The notes beneath the pieces are model-generated. The model had not been told where the DNA came from. It saw only the letters and a list, made by a program, of their open reading frames with translations, and did not search any database. The translations under genes and the position numbers were made by a program. A stretch of 64,000 nt of DNA from Akkermansia muciniphila (GTDB taxonomy: Bacteria > Verrucomicrobiota > Verrucomicrobiia > Verrucomicrobiales > Akkermansiaceae). The DNA lies in assembly GCA_945874895.1 (NCBI GenBank), contig CAMCIC010000001.1, positions 124,001 through 188,000 of the forward strand, in the 5' to 3' direction. This document shows positions 28,255-37,800 of the stretch, piece by piece (the stretch's first letter is position 1; the number at the start of each line of letters is the position of its first letter).

Positions 28255-30360
28255 ATGGAAGTAACCTCACAAAGCTCCCCACTGCAATGCCATGACATCT
28301 CGGTAACACCGCGTGCCATTGTCAGCATCGATCTCCTCGGTCGGGTGACGAGCTGGAACCGTGAAGCGCAGGCCGTCTTTGGATGGAGCGCAGCGGAAGC
28401 CATGGAACAAAACATCGAGGATACGATCTTGCCATTCCGGTATCGACGAATCTACCGGCGCCTTCTGCGTGGAATCCGCGAGCACCGCTCTTTTTCTTGG
28501 TTCAATCGCTGCGTGAAAATGACGGTATTGCGGCGCGACTCGCGAGAATTTCCGATCGAACTGACATTCGCAACCATCGCGGCGGACGGTGAGATACAGT
28601 TGCTAGTGAGCATGTGTGATCCTGGCATCCTTGATCATGCACAAAAAAATCTACAGAGGACCAGCGACATGCTGGCAGCCGTAGGAAATCTTCAGTCCGA
28701 GTATATCACGAAAGCCAAAGAAACCACGTCGCAAATTTTCGAGGACCTGCTGCAACTTTTGTTAGATTTTACCGAGAGCGAATATGGTTTTGTGGCCGAA
28801 GTTCTTCATGATGAACAGGGTGCGCCCTATATGAAAACCCATGCGATCACCGATATCTCATGGAACGAGGAGATGCGGGCTTTTTACGAAAAGCACAAAG
28901 CGGCTGGGCTCGAATTCCGCAATCTGAAGACGCTTTTCGGCGAGGCGCTGGTCACGAAGCAACCCGTTATTTCGAACCAGCCTGCTGTTGACCCGCGCCG
29001 CGGAGGGCTCCCTCCAGGGCACCCTCCTTTGCATGCCTATCTGGGTATACCGATATGGAAAGCGGACGAAATGATCGCCATGGTCGGTGTTGCGAACAGG
29101 TCAGGCGGCTATCACATGGATTTGGTCAGGGAAATCGAACCCCTTTTATCCACATACGCGACGATCATCCGCGGTTTTCAGGTCGAGAAAGAGCAGCAGG
29201 CGTATCGGGAGAAAATCGAATCCCTGAATGCGGATCTCGAGCAGAGAGCGCATCAGTTGGCCATGGCACTGGAGACCAACATTCGTGTCGAGCGCGAAAG
29301 ACTCGAGGCACTGCGGGAACATTCGGCCACCTTGGAGCGGCGAGTTGCTGAGCGAACCGCAGAGCTCGAACATTCCAAGCAGCAATTTCAGGACCTTTTC
29401 GAATTCGCACCGGACGCTCTCGTTTTGACGGATGATGCGGGAATCATCCAACTTTCCAACAGCACTGCTGAACGAATCTTTCATTGGAGCAGGGAGGAAC
29501 TGCAGGGGCAGTCGATCGAGATTCTCATCACTCCGGAACTGCAAGAAGAATACTGGCAAGCCAGGAGCACGGTCATAAAAACTGGGCAAAAAATCACTCT
29601 CAGAGGCAGGAGAAAAAACGGTCAGGAATTTCCTCTCGAACTGAGCATCAGCCCAGTGGAAATGTCAGGCAGCCGCTGGATTGTGAAAGCGATGCGGGAT
29701 GTCTCGGAGAGAACCCATCTAGAGCAGGAATTGGTCCGCATTAGCTCGCGCGAACAGGAACGTCTGGCACACGAACTGCACGACCATTTGGGAGCCTATC
29801 TGGCTGGGATCGCCTTGCGTTTCAAGACGCTATCCCAACTGCTCAATCAACGCTCCGTTCCTGAAGCAGAAATCGCTCAAGGGATGGTGAGTCAGGTCAA
29901 TGATGCCATCAATCAGGTCCGCAATTTTGCCCGCCTGCTAGCTCCGGTAGATCTTGAAACGGGAGGGCTCTCGGTCGGTTTGACACAACTCTCCCGTGAG
30001 ATGACATCGGTGTTCCACATCGAATGCAAAGCCCACATCACCGGCGATCTTCCTGTGTTGAGTCGCGATCAAAGCTTGCACCTCTATCGAATCGCGCAGG
30101 AGGCCACGAGAAACGCCATCCATCACGGCAAATCGAAATCTGTGGACATTCGACTTAAGATAGAGGTGGATCGCTTGATCCTTTCGATCACCAATGATGG
30201 CAAACCATGGGTGCCCGACTTCCAGCAAACCCAGGGCATGGGTTTGCGCATCATGCGGCACAGGGCGCTGAGTCTGGGTGGCCAACTGACCATACAGGGA
30301 TCGGAACAAGGACAAACCTCCGTTTCCTGCCGCATCCCGCTCTTCCGGCAAAATTCCTAA
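28255..30360 (+). CDS. PAS-GAF-PAS sensor histidine kinase (NarL-partner type)
   Basis: A 701-aa soluble sensor. Domain order: PAS (about 18-120), GAF (about 155-310, with a HPPLHAYLGIPI core), coiled coil (about 315-375), second PAS (about 380-490), HisKA_3 dimerisation domain with the ELHDHLG box (His509 the likely phosphoacceptor), and a C-terminal HATPase with NAIHHGKS and GMGLRIMRHRA. No membrane segments, so it senses a cytoplasmic signal such as redox state or a small ligand. The response regulator starts 17 bp downstream, giving a two-gene system. Confidence 0.92.
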   Translation: MEVTSQSSPLQCHDISVTPRAIVSIDLLGRVTSWNREAQAVFGWSAAEAMEQNIEDTILPFRYRRIYRRLLRGIREHRSFSWFNRCVKMTVLRRDSREFPIELTFATIAADGEIQLLVSMCDPGILDHAQKNLQRTSDMLAAVGNLQSEYITKAKETTSQIFEDLLQLLLDFTESEYGFVAEVLHDEQGAPYMKTHAITDISWNEEMRAFYEKHKAAGLEFRNLKTLFGEALVTKQPVISNQPAVDPRRGGLPPGHPPLHAYLGIPIWKADEMIAMVGVANRSGGYHMDLVREIEPLLSTYATIIRGFQVEKEQQAYREKIESLNADLEQRAHQLAMALETNIRVERERLEALREHSATLERRVAERTAELEHSKQQFQDLFEFAPDALVLTDDAGIIQLSNSTAERIFHWSREELQGQSIEILITPELQEEYWQARSTVIKTGQKITLRGRRKNGQEFPLELSISPVEMSGSRWIVKAMRDVSERTHLEQELVRISSREQERLAHELHDHLGAYLAGIALRFKTLSQLLNQRSVPEAEIAQGMVSQVNDAINQVRNFARLLAPVDLETGGLSVGLTQLSREMTSVFHIECKAHITGDLPVLSRDQSLHLYRIAQEATRNAIHHGKSKSVDIRLKIEVDRLILSITNDGKPWVPDFQQTQGMGLRIMRHRALSLGGQLTIQGSEQGQTSVSCRIPLFRQNS

Positions 30361-30377
30361 CCGGCCATGATTTTCCG

Positions 30378-31031
30378 ATGAACAAAATCCGCATCCTGAT
30401 CGTAGAAGATCATCATTTTTTTCGAAGCGGTCTGTCCCAGTGGCTCAACCAGCAAAAAGGGATCGTGTGCTGTGGCGAAGCATCATCGGTGCAGGAGGCG
30501 CGACTGGCAGTCGAACAACTTCTGCCCGATGTGATTTTGATGGACTTGCGTCTGGGTGACGGTGAGGGACTGGATCTGATCTCCGAAATCAGTCAAAATC
30601 ACCCCTCCATTCGAATCATTGCCCTATCACAATTCGATGAGGACATCTTCGCTCACCGAGCTCTACAAGCGGGAGCCCGTGGCTATCTCATGAAGTCTGA
30701 AGCTACCGAATCGGTGATGACGGCCATTCACCAAGTGATGTCTGGCGGGATTCATCTGAGTGCTCGTATGGAAGCCCAACTGCTTCGCAATATTTTCCCG
30801 GACCCTGCCTCACGCGACCCGAACCTGGCGCGTCTGTCCAATCGAGAATTGCAAGTCTTCCAACTATTGGGAGCGGGCATGACCACGGCCGAAATCGGCC
30901 AACATCTCAAACTGAGTCACAAGACGATCGAAACATACCGTGAGCACTTAAAACAAAAACTTCATCTTCCTGACGCCACTTCGCTGGTGCGCGCCGCAAA
31001 ATTGTGGGTAGAGGCGGGCAAATGGGACTGA
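30378..31031 (+). CDS. NarL/FixJ-family response regulator
   Basis: 217 aa from ATG 30378. The receiver domain has the acidic pair in VEDHH (Glu10/Asp11), the phosphoacceptor Asp56 in VILMDLRLG and the GYLMKSEA lysine. The C-terminal LuxR-type helix-turn-helix runs from LSNRELQVFQLL to TIETYREHLKQKL. It is the obvious partner of the kinase encoded immediately upstream; DNA targets are unknown. The TTTACA boxes elsewhere in the window have direct-repeat OmpR-like geometry and are less likely to be its sites. Confidence 0.92.
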   Translation: MNKIRILIVEDHHFFRSGLSQWLNQQKGIVCCGEASSVQEARLAVEQLLPDVILMDLRLGDGEGLDLISEISQNHPSIRIIALSQFDEDIFAHRALQAGARGYLMKSEATESVMTAIHQVMSGGIHLSARMEAQLLRNIFPDPASRDPNLARLSNRELQVFQLLGAGMTTAEIGQHLKLSHKTIETYREHLKQKLHLPDATSLVRAAKLWVEAGKWD

Positions 31032-31210
31032 TCCGAACCAAACCTCGCGACCCTAGCGCCCATCCATCCGTTCCCACCCACACATAAGGGCGATCCCTCA
31101 ATCATTTTCAGTAAATCCCCCCTATGGCGCTAGCGCTGTTTCGTGATAATCTGCGTTGTTTCACCAAAGCGTGCACGTTAGCAAACTGGCTGCACTATGG
31201 AGAAGGCTCC

Positions 31211-31300
31211 AATGGCCAAGTGGAAATCGTTAGAGTATCCTGGGGGGGAGATCTACACACCACTTGGCCATTTGAGTTTTTTTCAAATGCCACTTGGCCA
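31211..31300. repeat. Inverted/direct repeat cluster CCACTTGGCCA
   Basis: In the 320-bp gap between the response regulator and hisS, AATGGCCAAGTGG (31211-31223) is the exact reverse complement of CCACTTGGCCATT (31260-31272). An 11-base copy CCACTTGGCCA recurs in direct orientation at 31290-31300, 30 bp later. Between the last two copies lies a small hairpin, ATTTGA/TCAAAT around a T-run. The set could be a stem-loop RNA, an operator cluster or the remnant of a small mobile repeat. Confidence 0.6.
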
Positions 31301-31351
31301 ACGAGTTAGGGTGACAGGTTGTTGCCCACCCCATGATGCGGATCCTTCAGA

Positions 31352-32647
31352 TCAGGCGAGGAGAGGACCATCTGGTTGACGAAGGCGCTGAAGAATCTCC
31401 TCCACGATGCCATCTGCGGCCAGCATCACATCGCTGCGTGAGGACAGGATCTTGCACTTGCATTGGCTTGGATCACTGCCGACGACCACAGCAAAGCGCG
31501 CCCCTGCGATCTCCGCGCGCTGCATTTGCTTGGGATATTTCATCGGCAACATCGGAAAATCGACGGCAATGCCCGCCGTGCGCAAATCGGTCACCAATCG
31601 TAACGCGTCATGACGGCGACTCTCGTCGTCGACCACCACATACACATCACAGCCCGCCTGGTGGCGCTGCAACCACCCTTCCATCTGCATCAACGCGTGA
31701 GGTGTTTCCTCGATCAGATGACGAATGACGTAATCACCCATCGCAAATCCCGTGGCCGGCAAGTCGACCTTGCCATCGGAAATGGTGGAGACAAGACTAT
31801 CGTATCTGCCGCCGCCAGCAACAGCACGCATCGACGCCTTAGAGTCGAAGACCTCGAAGACCAGTCCCGTGTAGTAAGCGAGGCCACGCACAATCGACAA
31901 ATCCCAACGCACAAAATCGCCCAGCCCACGAGCTGTTAGATCCGCGAGAAGAACCCGATAGGCATGCGAAGCGTTATCGGGATTTGCGATGAATTCCTTC
32001 ACCTCCTCAAGCGAGGCGCCCAGTGCGGAAAGTTTTTCGTTCAAAGCTTCCGGGCGATCGCGCTCCAACTTGTCGACAATCTGCAACAACGCGGACAATT
32101 GATCGGCATTCCATCCTCGCCCTGCGGCAAAGTCCGCCCAGGCTTGACGATCCGAGACGCGAACTTGGTAGTCGTCTTTTTCAAAACCAAAAGCGCGCAT
32201 GGCATCGATGGCCACCGCCAGCAATTCGGCATCCGCTTGTGCTGCACTCTCACCGAGAATGTCCACATTGAATTGGAAAAACTCGCGACCGCGGCCTTTC
32301 TGAGGTTTTTCGTAACGAAAGCACTGCCCAATCTCGAACCATTTGAGTGGCTTGGGAAAATCGCGTTGATGATCCGCGGCGAGTCTTGCCAGCGAAGCTG
32401 TGACTTCTGGGCGCAGAGTGACGTCACGTCCCCCTTGGTCATCAAAACGAAACAATTGCGTGGAGAGCTCACCACCCGATTTTTTCAGATACAATCCTGT
32501 ATCTTCGAGCAATGGCGTTTCGTATTCCACAAATCCGTGCCTGCGCGCGGTGGCACGCCATGTTTCCTGCAGGTACTGGCGCACTGCAAAATCTCGGGGC
32601 AAAAAATCACGGAAGCCGGGAAGGGATTGAAATGATGATACAGCCAT
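31352..32647 (-). CDS. hisS: Histidine--tRNA ligase
   Basis: Class II aminoacyl-tRNA synthetase charging tRNA-His. From ATG 32647 it has 431 aa; in-frame ATGs at 32662 and 32686 are possible. Motif 1 lies around LPGFRDFLPRD and EYETPLLEDTGLY, motif 2 is FRYEKPQKGRGREFFQFNVD, and the histidine-specific GLAYYTGLVFEVF and GGGRYDSL follow. The C-terminal anticodon-binding domain (from about residue 330) is complete. Confidence 0.96.
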   Translation of the reverse strand: MAVSSFQSLPGFRDFLPRDFAVRQYLQETWRATARRHGFVEYETPLLEDTGLYLKKSGGELSTQLFRFDDQGGRDVTLRPEVTASLARLAADHQRDFPKPLKWFEIGQCFRYEKPQKGRGREFFQFNVDILGESAAQADAELLAVAIDAMRAFGFEKDDYQVRVSDRQAWADFAAGRGWNADQLSALLQIVDKLERDRPEALNEKLSALGASLEEVKEFIANPDNASHAYRVLLADLTARGLGDFVRWDLSIVRGLAYYTGLVFEVFDSKASMRAVAGGGRYDSLVSTISDGKVDLPATGFAMGDYVIRHLIEETPHALMQMEGWLQRHQAGCDVYVVVDDESRRHDALRLVTDLRTAGIAVDFPMLPMKYPKQMQRAEIAGARFAVVVGSDPSQCKCKILSSRSDVMLAADGIVEEILQRLRQPDGPLLA

Positions 32648-32796
32648 GGACTTGCTCAACATGCACGGATCAGCCTGTAGAGGCAAGCCCCTTGTATCCC
32701 AATGCCTTTGGTTGGCATCCGCGCGGCAGCATCACGACCGATGGCCGCTTTCTTTTTTCTCCTTTACGCATCTGAAGCAAATCCTAGCATGAAACC

Positions 32797-35469
32797 ATGA
32801 TGCTAGCCCGCATAGTCGCGATTTTTTATGTATCTTTCTCCATGGTCAGGGCGGAATCACCCCCACTCCGGGATCTGCCTCGCCGCACGGAATCCATCCG
32901 TGTCGTCGAAGACGAAGTCGCAGCACGACTGCAAACATCCATCGCTCGTTGGGAAAAAGAGGGCGCGGTGGTGGATTTGATTGGCGCCATCCACATCGCT
33001 GACAAAAATTATTACGATACCCTCAATCAGATCTTCCCCCAGTATGACAGTGTGCTGTTCGAAATGGTAGGTGGTGACAAACTCGCTGAGAAAGCGAGTC
33101 CCGCCGCGACAGCCACCTCCGATGACAAATCACGTCTCTCCAGTTTGCGCGATGTCTATCGCATGGTTGCCACCTTTCTCGGACTGAGCGGCCAATCGGA
33201 GTGCATCGATTACTCCGCGAAAAACTTCGTCCACGCCGACCTCAGCATGGAGGAGTTCGAGGAAAAACAAAAACAGCGCAACGAATCGCTACTGGGATTC
33301 GCCCTCAAGGCCGGTGCTCAAGGTGAAGCATCCGCTTCTCGCCAGCCTGATGCCAACCGATTGATGGCGGCGATGCTAACGGGAAATCGCAACATGTTGA
33401 AGCTCGAGCTGATTCATACCCTCGGACAAGGAGATGACCAGATTTCCCTGTTTGCTGGCGAAACCGTCATCATCACCGACCGCAATGCGAGATGTCTCGA
33501 AGTGATGGAGCATGAAATCAAGGTGGATCGTAAAAAACTAGGAATATTTTACGGATCAGCGCACTTTCCCGATATGGAAAAAAGCCTTTTGGCGCGTGGA
33601 TGGAAACGCACAGAAGAGCGGTGGCTGACCGCATGGAACATCAGCAAGAGCAGCAAGAAGAATCCCATGCAGCCCTTTGGCACTGGGTTTCCGAATCTCG
33701 ATGCACCGGCCGTAGGTGAGTGGTGGAAACGCCCGAAGGCGGTAGGCAAGAACGAGTGGTGGAACGAGGTGATTCTTGATGTGCCACGCGACCAAACGGT
33801 TGCCTTCGCGCTCTACACCAGTGACCGCGGAGTTCTCAAGATGACCGCGCAATTGGTGCCCTTGCTGCCGGAAGAATCGCGTGAAACGCGGCTCGAAATC
33901 CTACAGGCTGACGGCTCATGGAAAGAGATCGCCAAAAGTCCTGTGATGGAACCGGGCTGGACTTCGCATTTCCGCATCGAAGGATGGGACCATACCAAGA
34001 CCGTGGCCTATCGCGTACGACATGGCGATCGATCGATGTTTGAAGGAAGCATTCGCAAAGACCCGCGGGATAAGCCAACCATTATGGTCGCATCTCTATC
34101 CTGCAACTCGAATCAAAACCGCGGGCCGCGCACAGACATGATCGCAAATCTTCGCCAACAGGACCCAGACCTTTTGTTCTTCGCCGGCGACCAAAGTTAC
34201 GACCATGAGCAACACACAGCAGCCTGGCTGCTGTGGGGCAAGCAATTCCGTGAGATCATCAAGGATCGGCCGACCATCACCATCCCCGACGACCATGATA
34301 TCGGCCAAGGGAATTTTTGGGGACAGGGCGGCATTGTGGCAAAAACCGCAGCGGGTCACGATGGTGGCTATTTTTACCCTGCTTCCTATGTGAAAATGGT
34401 AGAACGCTGCCAGACTTGGCATTTACCAGATGCGTTCGACCCGTCCCCCATCGCGCAGGGCATCGGCGTTTACTATACCAACCTGAGAGTGGGGGGCATT
34501 GATTTCGCTATCATCGAGGACCGGAAATTCAAAAGTGGACCCTCTGGCAAAATCCCACTGATGGGACCGCGCCCCGATCACATCAATGATCCGAAGTATG
34601 ACCGCAAGTCAGTGGATCTTCCCGGTCTCCAATTGTTAGGCGATCGCCAACTCGCCTTTCTCCGCCAGTGGAGCGGCGATTGGCGTGACGCTCGCATGAA
34701 ATGCGTGCTCTCACAAACCGCGTTTTGCGGTGCGGTTCACTTGCACGGCGGTCCTAATCATCGCCTCCTCGCTGATCTGGACAGCAATGCATGGCCGCAG
34801 AGCGGACGCAATGCCGCACTCGAAGAATTGAGACGCTGCCGCGCCGTTCACTTATGCGGCGACCAGCATCTCGGTGTGGTCGTGCAACACGGCATTCAAA
34901 CACATCGCGATGGTCCTTATGGTTTTACGAGTCCTGCGATTTACAATAACTATTATGGTCGTTGGTGGAATCCTGAAAATCAGACGGTAGGGTCTCATCC
35001 TGTGCCGGACAGTCCGCTGCCTTGGACAGGCGACTACGAGGACGGTCTGGGCAATCCCATCACCATGCTGGCCTACGCAAACCCCGGCACCATGGGGGGA
35101 GCGGAAAATCACGACAACAAGCGCGGCGATGGCTATGGACTGGTGCATTTTGACAAAAAAAACTCAACCATCACTTTCGAGGCATGGCCCTACGAGGGTC
35201 GTGTGAGCCAAGGACTCAAGCCCTACCCCGGTTGGCCCATCACGATTGCCGTCTCTGACAATGATGGGCGCAAACCGTTGAGGAAGATACCCGTGCCTGC
35301 GATCATCCGGAACATGAAGGATCCGGTCCTATCCCTTGTGGACGATGCAACGGGACTCCCTGTCTACACCCAGCGCTTCGTCAGTGTCCCCGACGAGCTG
35401 CCCGTCTATCAGGAAGGAAATTTTTCTCTTCGCTACGGAAAAGATCGTGCGACCGAAAAGGCACCGTGA
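32797..35469 (+). CDS. Fusion of TraB/Tiki-like domain and PhoD-like metallophosphatase
   Basis: An 890-aa exported protein. After a signal peptide (about 1-19), residues 55-285 show TraB/GumN/Tiki-superfamily features: VVDLIGAIHIADKNYY with His66, YDSVLFEMVG, and YGSAHFPDMEKSLLARGW near 250. From about residue 425 a PhoD-type metallophosphatase follows: ASLSCNSNQNRG, LFFAGDQSYDHEQH, IPDDHDIGQGNFWGQGG and CGDQHLGVV supply the expected Asp, Asn and His metal ligands. PhoD enzymes cleave phosphodiesters with calcium and iron; Tiki-like domains are metalloproteases or of unknown activity. The order of domains in one open frame is clear; their joint role is not known. Confidence 0.85.
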   Translation: MMLARIVAIFYVSFSMVRAESPPLRDLPRRTESIRVVEDEVAARLQTSIARWEKEGAVVDLIGAIHIADKNYYDTLNQIFPQYDSVLFEMVGGDKLAEKASPAATATSDDKSRLSSLRDVYRMVATFLGLSGQSECIDYSAKNFVHADLSMEEFEEKQKQRNESLLGFALKAGAQGEASASRQPDANRLMAAMLTGNRNMLKLELIHTLGQGDDQISLFAGETVIITDRNARCLEVMEHEIKVDRKKLGIFYGSAHFPDMEKSLLARGWKRTEERWLTAWNISKSSKKNPMQPFGTGFPNLDAPAVGEWWKRPKAVGKNEWWNEVILDVPRDQTVAFALYTSDRGVLKMTAQLVPLLPEESRETRLEILQADGSWKEIAKSPVMEPGWTSHFRIEGWDHTKTVAYRVRHGDRSMFEGSIRKDPRDKPTIMVASLSCNSNQNRGPRTDMIANLRQQDPDLLFFAGDQSYDHEQHTAAWLLWGKQFREIIKDRPTITIPDDHDIGQGNFWGQGGIVAKTAAGHDGGYFYPASYVKMVERCQTWHLPDAFDPSPIAQGIGVYYTNLRVGGIDFAIIEDRKFKSGPSGKIPLMGPRPDHINDPKYDRKSVDLPGLQLLGDRQLAFLRQWSGDWRDARMKCVLSQTAFCGAVHLHGGPNHRLLADLDSNAWPQSGRNAALEELRRCRAVHLCGDQHLGVVVQHGIQTHRDGPYGFTSPAIYNNYYGRWWNPENQTVGSHPVPDSPLPWTGDYEDGLGNPITMLAYANPGTMGGAENHDNKRGDGYGLVHFDKKNSTITFEAWPYEGRVSQGLKPYPGWPITIAVSDNDGRKPLRKIPVPAIIRNMKDPVLSLVDDATGLPVYTQRFVSVPDELPVYQEGNFSLRYGKDRATEKAP

Positions 35470-35565
35470 TCGATAGCCGCTCTGACGTCTGCCAAATGTG
35501 TTGAAAAAATGATCTTGGAACAAACGGACTGAGATGATAGGACAAAGGTAATCTTTATCTTTCCC

Positions 35566-35973
35566 ATGAAGCCTGTTCCCTCCGTCGCCGTCATTGGCAT
35601 TACGCTGGCACTCAGTTCCTGCGGGCTCTACGGTTCTCTGGGAGCCGTTCGCAAACACGTGCCGAAAATGCCAAAAATCGCGATGCCATCGATGCCGAAA
35701 GTGCCTTTGCCTTCGATGCCCAAACTCCAACGGGGCGACGTCGCACGCTTCTCTCTCGCCGACCTTTTTCCCTCACGCGTGCCGATTGTGCAAGTGCGGG
35801 AAAAGGATTTGCGAGAAATCCCTCTCGGCAGAGACAAAGCTCTGGCCTATCAAAAACAGGGAGCGTTTTTCCCCTCATGGTTCGGTGGCCCAGTCGATTT
35901 CAAAGAGCCCAGTCTGCCTACCGGCGCGCTTGATAATCCGGAGTTCGGACTTTTGCCACCCAAGCCAGAATAG
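35566..35973 (+). CDS. Small lipoprotein with MPK repeats (135 aa)
   Basis: The N-terminus is a lipoprotein signal ending LSSCG, with Cys at about residue 19. It is followed by a short array of Met-Pro-Lys units (KMPKIAMPSMPKVPLPSMPK, about 34-53) and a Pro-rich C-terminus. The repeat region should be an extended, flexible spacer. No family is recognised. It is convergent with the hydrolase gene, 6 bp apart. Confidence 0.65.
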   Translation: MKPVPSVAVIGITLALSSCGLYGSLGAVRKHVPKMPKIAMPSMPKVPLPSMPKLQRGDVARFSLADLFPSRVPIVQVREKDLREIPLGRDKALAYQKQGAFFPSWFGGPVDFKEPSLPTGALDNPEFGLLPPKPE

Positions 35974-35979
35974 GGATTC

Positions 35980-36708
35980 TCACGCTCCTGCGTAGCGACT
36001 CAACCAGGCATCGATTTCCGCAACGAGAAGTGGGTAGGTGGATTCATCAAAAGAATGCCCCGAGCCCTCGATCATCAAGAGTTTTTTCGGATCAGGCGCC
36101 CGCGAAAAGGCGGCCTCGCTATCAGCGGGAAAAACCACATCGTCGGCCGAACCATGGACGAGCAACCACGGCACCTCCATCGCGGCTGCAGCTTCGAGCG
36201 TAGATTCATGCTGGTGAAGATCATCCACATAAGCTTGAGACAAAGGGCAGGCCTCCTCATCCCACATGCATCCCTGTCCTGGTATCACATCGCCAAATTC
36301 GCGTTCACAGAATTCACGAGTATACACCATGCCGGCAAGGGTGATGAGGACCCGCATCCGCTCATCGCGCACGGCCGTGAAAACGCCCACAGCGCCCCCC
36401 ATGCTGTGACCACAGTATGCCACGCGCGTCGTTTCAGGAATGGCATCGAACACACTTTGCAAGTCGGCCACTTCCTTGCTGATGGTCGCATCCTCGAACC
36501 GACCTTGCGAGCCGCCATTCCCACTGAAAGAAAGGCGCAAGCAGGGCCACCCCCGAGCGGCGAGTCCCTCGGCGATCGCAAGGAGCAAAGGTCTGTCCTT
36601 GTTTCCTGTGACACCGTGACCGAGGACCACAAGATGATCCAATTTTTCTCCAGGATGAAAAGCGACATCTAGCTGCTCGCCCTGAGCATTGGTAATGGGA
36701 AGTTTCAT
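35980..36708 (-). CDS. Alpha/beta-fold hydrolase
   Basis: A 242-aa cytoplasmic serine hydrolase. The nucleophile elbow is GHSMGG with Ser102; VVLGHGVTGNKD precedes it (oxyanion region), VHGSADDVV supplies the acid and GSGHSFDE the histidine. The closest general type is the YqkD/BAAT-like small hydrolase group; the substrate is unknown. Its start overlaps the stop of the upstream dehydrogenase gene by 4 bp (ATGA), so the two are co-translated. Confidence 0.85.
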   Translation of the reverse strand: MKLPITNAQGEQLDVAFHPGEKLDHLVVLGHGVTGNKDRPLLLAIAEGLAARGWPCLRLSFSGNGGSQGRFEDATISKEVADLQSVFDAIPETTRVAYCGHSMGGAVGVFTAVRDERMRVLITLAGMVYTREFCEREFGDVIPGQGCMWDEEACPLSQAYVDDLHQHESTLEAAAAMEVPWLLVHGSADDVVFPADSEAAFSRAPDPKKLLMIEGSGHSFDESTYPLLVAEIDAWLSRYAGA

Positions 36709-37607
36709 AAAGAATGTTCGATCGTTGTGCGTCCGGGAAATGTTAGTTCAGCAATGGCCGACTTGTCGAGTTCACCCAAGCCATGGGCGACCATCGAATC
36801 GTATTGCGCTTGGGTAGCTCGTGACAAAGGCACCTTCACACCCGCCTCTGAGGCGAGGGCATTGGCAATGCCGCTGTCCTTGGCCGCATGTGCTGCGCTA
36901 AAAAAGCAGTCATGCTCGCGGGCGATCATATCATCGCCATCCGTCACCAAGACCCGCGAGTTGGCTCCGGTCTGCGAAAAAATTTCTTTCAACATTGCCA
37001 GATCCAATCCCAAGGCAGCACCCAGACCCAGACCTTCCGCCAATCCTGCGGTGTTGATGTTCATCACCATATTGACCAGTGCCTTCACTTGCGCGGCTTT
37101 GCCCGTAGGGCCGACGTAACGCAGCGCAGTAGAGAGATCGTGAAGGAGGGGCTCAACCGCGAGGTAGTCGCTCTCCTTTCCCCCAATCATCAGGTATAAA
37201 GTGCCTTCGCGTGCCTGCGTGATGCTCGATGCCATACAGGCTTCCAGCGCGGCCGCGCCGACCTTTTCGCAAGCCGCAGCGACTTCTTGGTGCAACTGTG
37301 GGCTGATCGTCGCGCAGTTGAGGAACAACCGACCATCCGCACCTGTGAGCAGACTGTCACCCGATGGAGAGAAAATCGCGCGCATCGCGGCATCGTCCGT
37401 CACCACGGTCAGAATCACCTCCGCTGCTGCCGTCAGTTCAGCCAAGGTTGGAGCTACGCGACAACCGAGTTCGGCAGCCAACGATTCCGCGAGATGACGA
37501 TGTCGATCATACACCATCGTAACCGCATATCCCTGATCCTTGAGGCGGCGAGCCATGTTTGCCCCCATGCGTCCCACACCCACAAAACCGATCGTTTTTT
37601 CTTTCAT
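36705..37607 (-). CDS. NAD(P)-dependent beta-hydroxyacid dehydrogenase (3-hydroxyisobutyrate dehydrogenase family)
   Basis: A 300-aa protein with an N-terminal Rossmann fold (FVGVGRMGANMARRL, near residue 8) and the all-helical C-terminal domain. The family lysine lies in GKAAQVKALVNMVMNIN. Family members oxidise 3-hydroxyisobutyrate, tartronate semialdehyde or related beta-hydroxyacids, or reduce succinic semialdehyde; the substrate is not deducible here. It is the first gene of a two-gene operon with the overlapping hydrolase gene. Confidence 0.88.
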   Translation of the reverse strand: MKEKTIGFVGVGRMGANMARRLKDQGYAVTMVYDRHRHLAESLAAELGCRVAPTLAELTAAAEVILTVVTDDAAMRAIFSPSGDSLLTGADGRLFLNCATISPQLHQEVAAACEKVGAAALEACMASSITQAREGTLYLMIGGKESDYLAVEPLLHDLSTALRYVGPTGKAAQVKALVNMVMNINTAGLAEGLGLGAALGLDLAMLKEIFSQTGANSRVLVTDGDDMIAREHDCFFSAAHAAKDSGIANALASEAGVKVPLSRATQAQYDSMVAHGLGELDKSAIAELTFPGRTTIEHSL

Positions 37608-37800
37608 TTCGCACGCGCAACCTGTGGCAGCCGAGAAAATTTGTCAACCTCGCGCAAAAGATCAAATCCGAACCATTTCTTCCACTCCAAAAATTTTTTC
37701 GCGTCCTGTTCATTTTCTGAAATACCTGCCCGCGCTCCAGCGTTTGAAAAGATGCTCGATTGCTTTTTCCGCGTCCTGCACGAACTTCAATACCACACTC

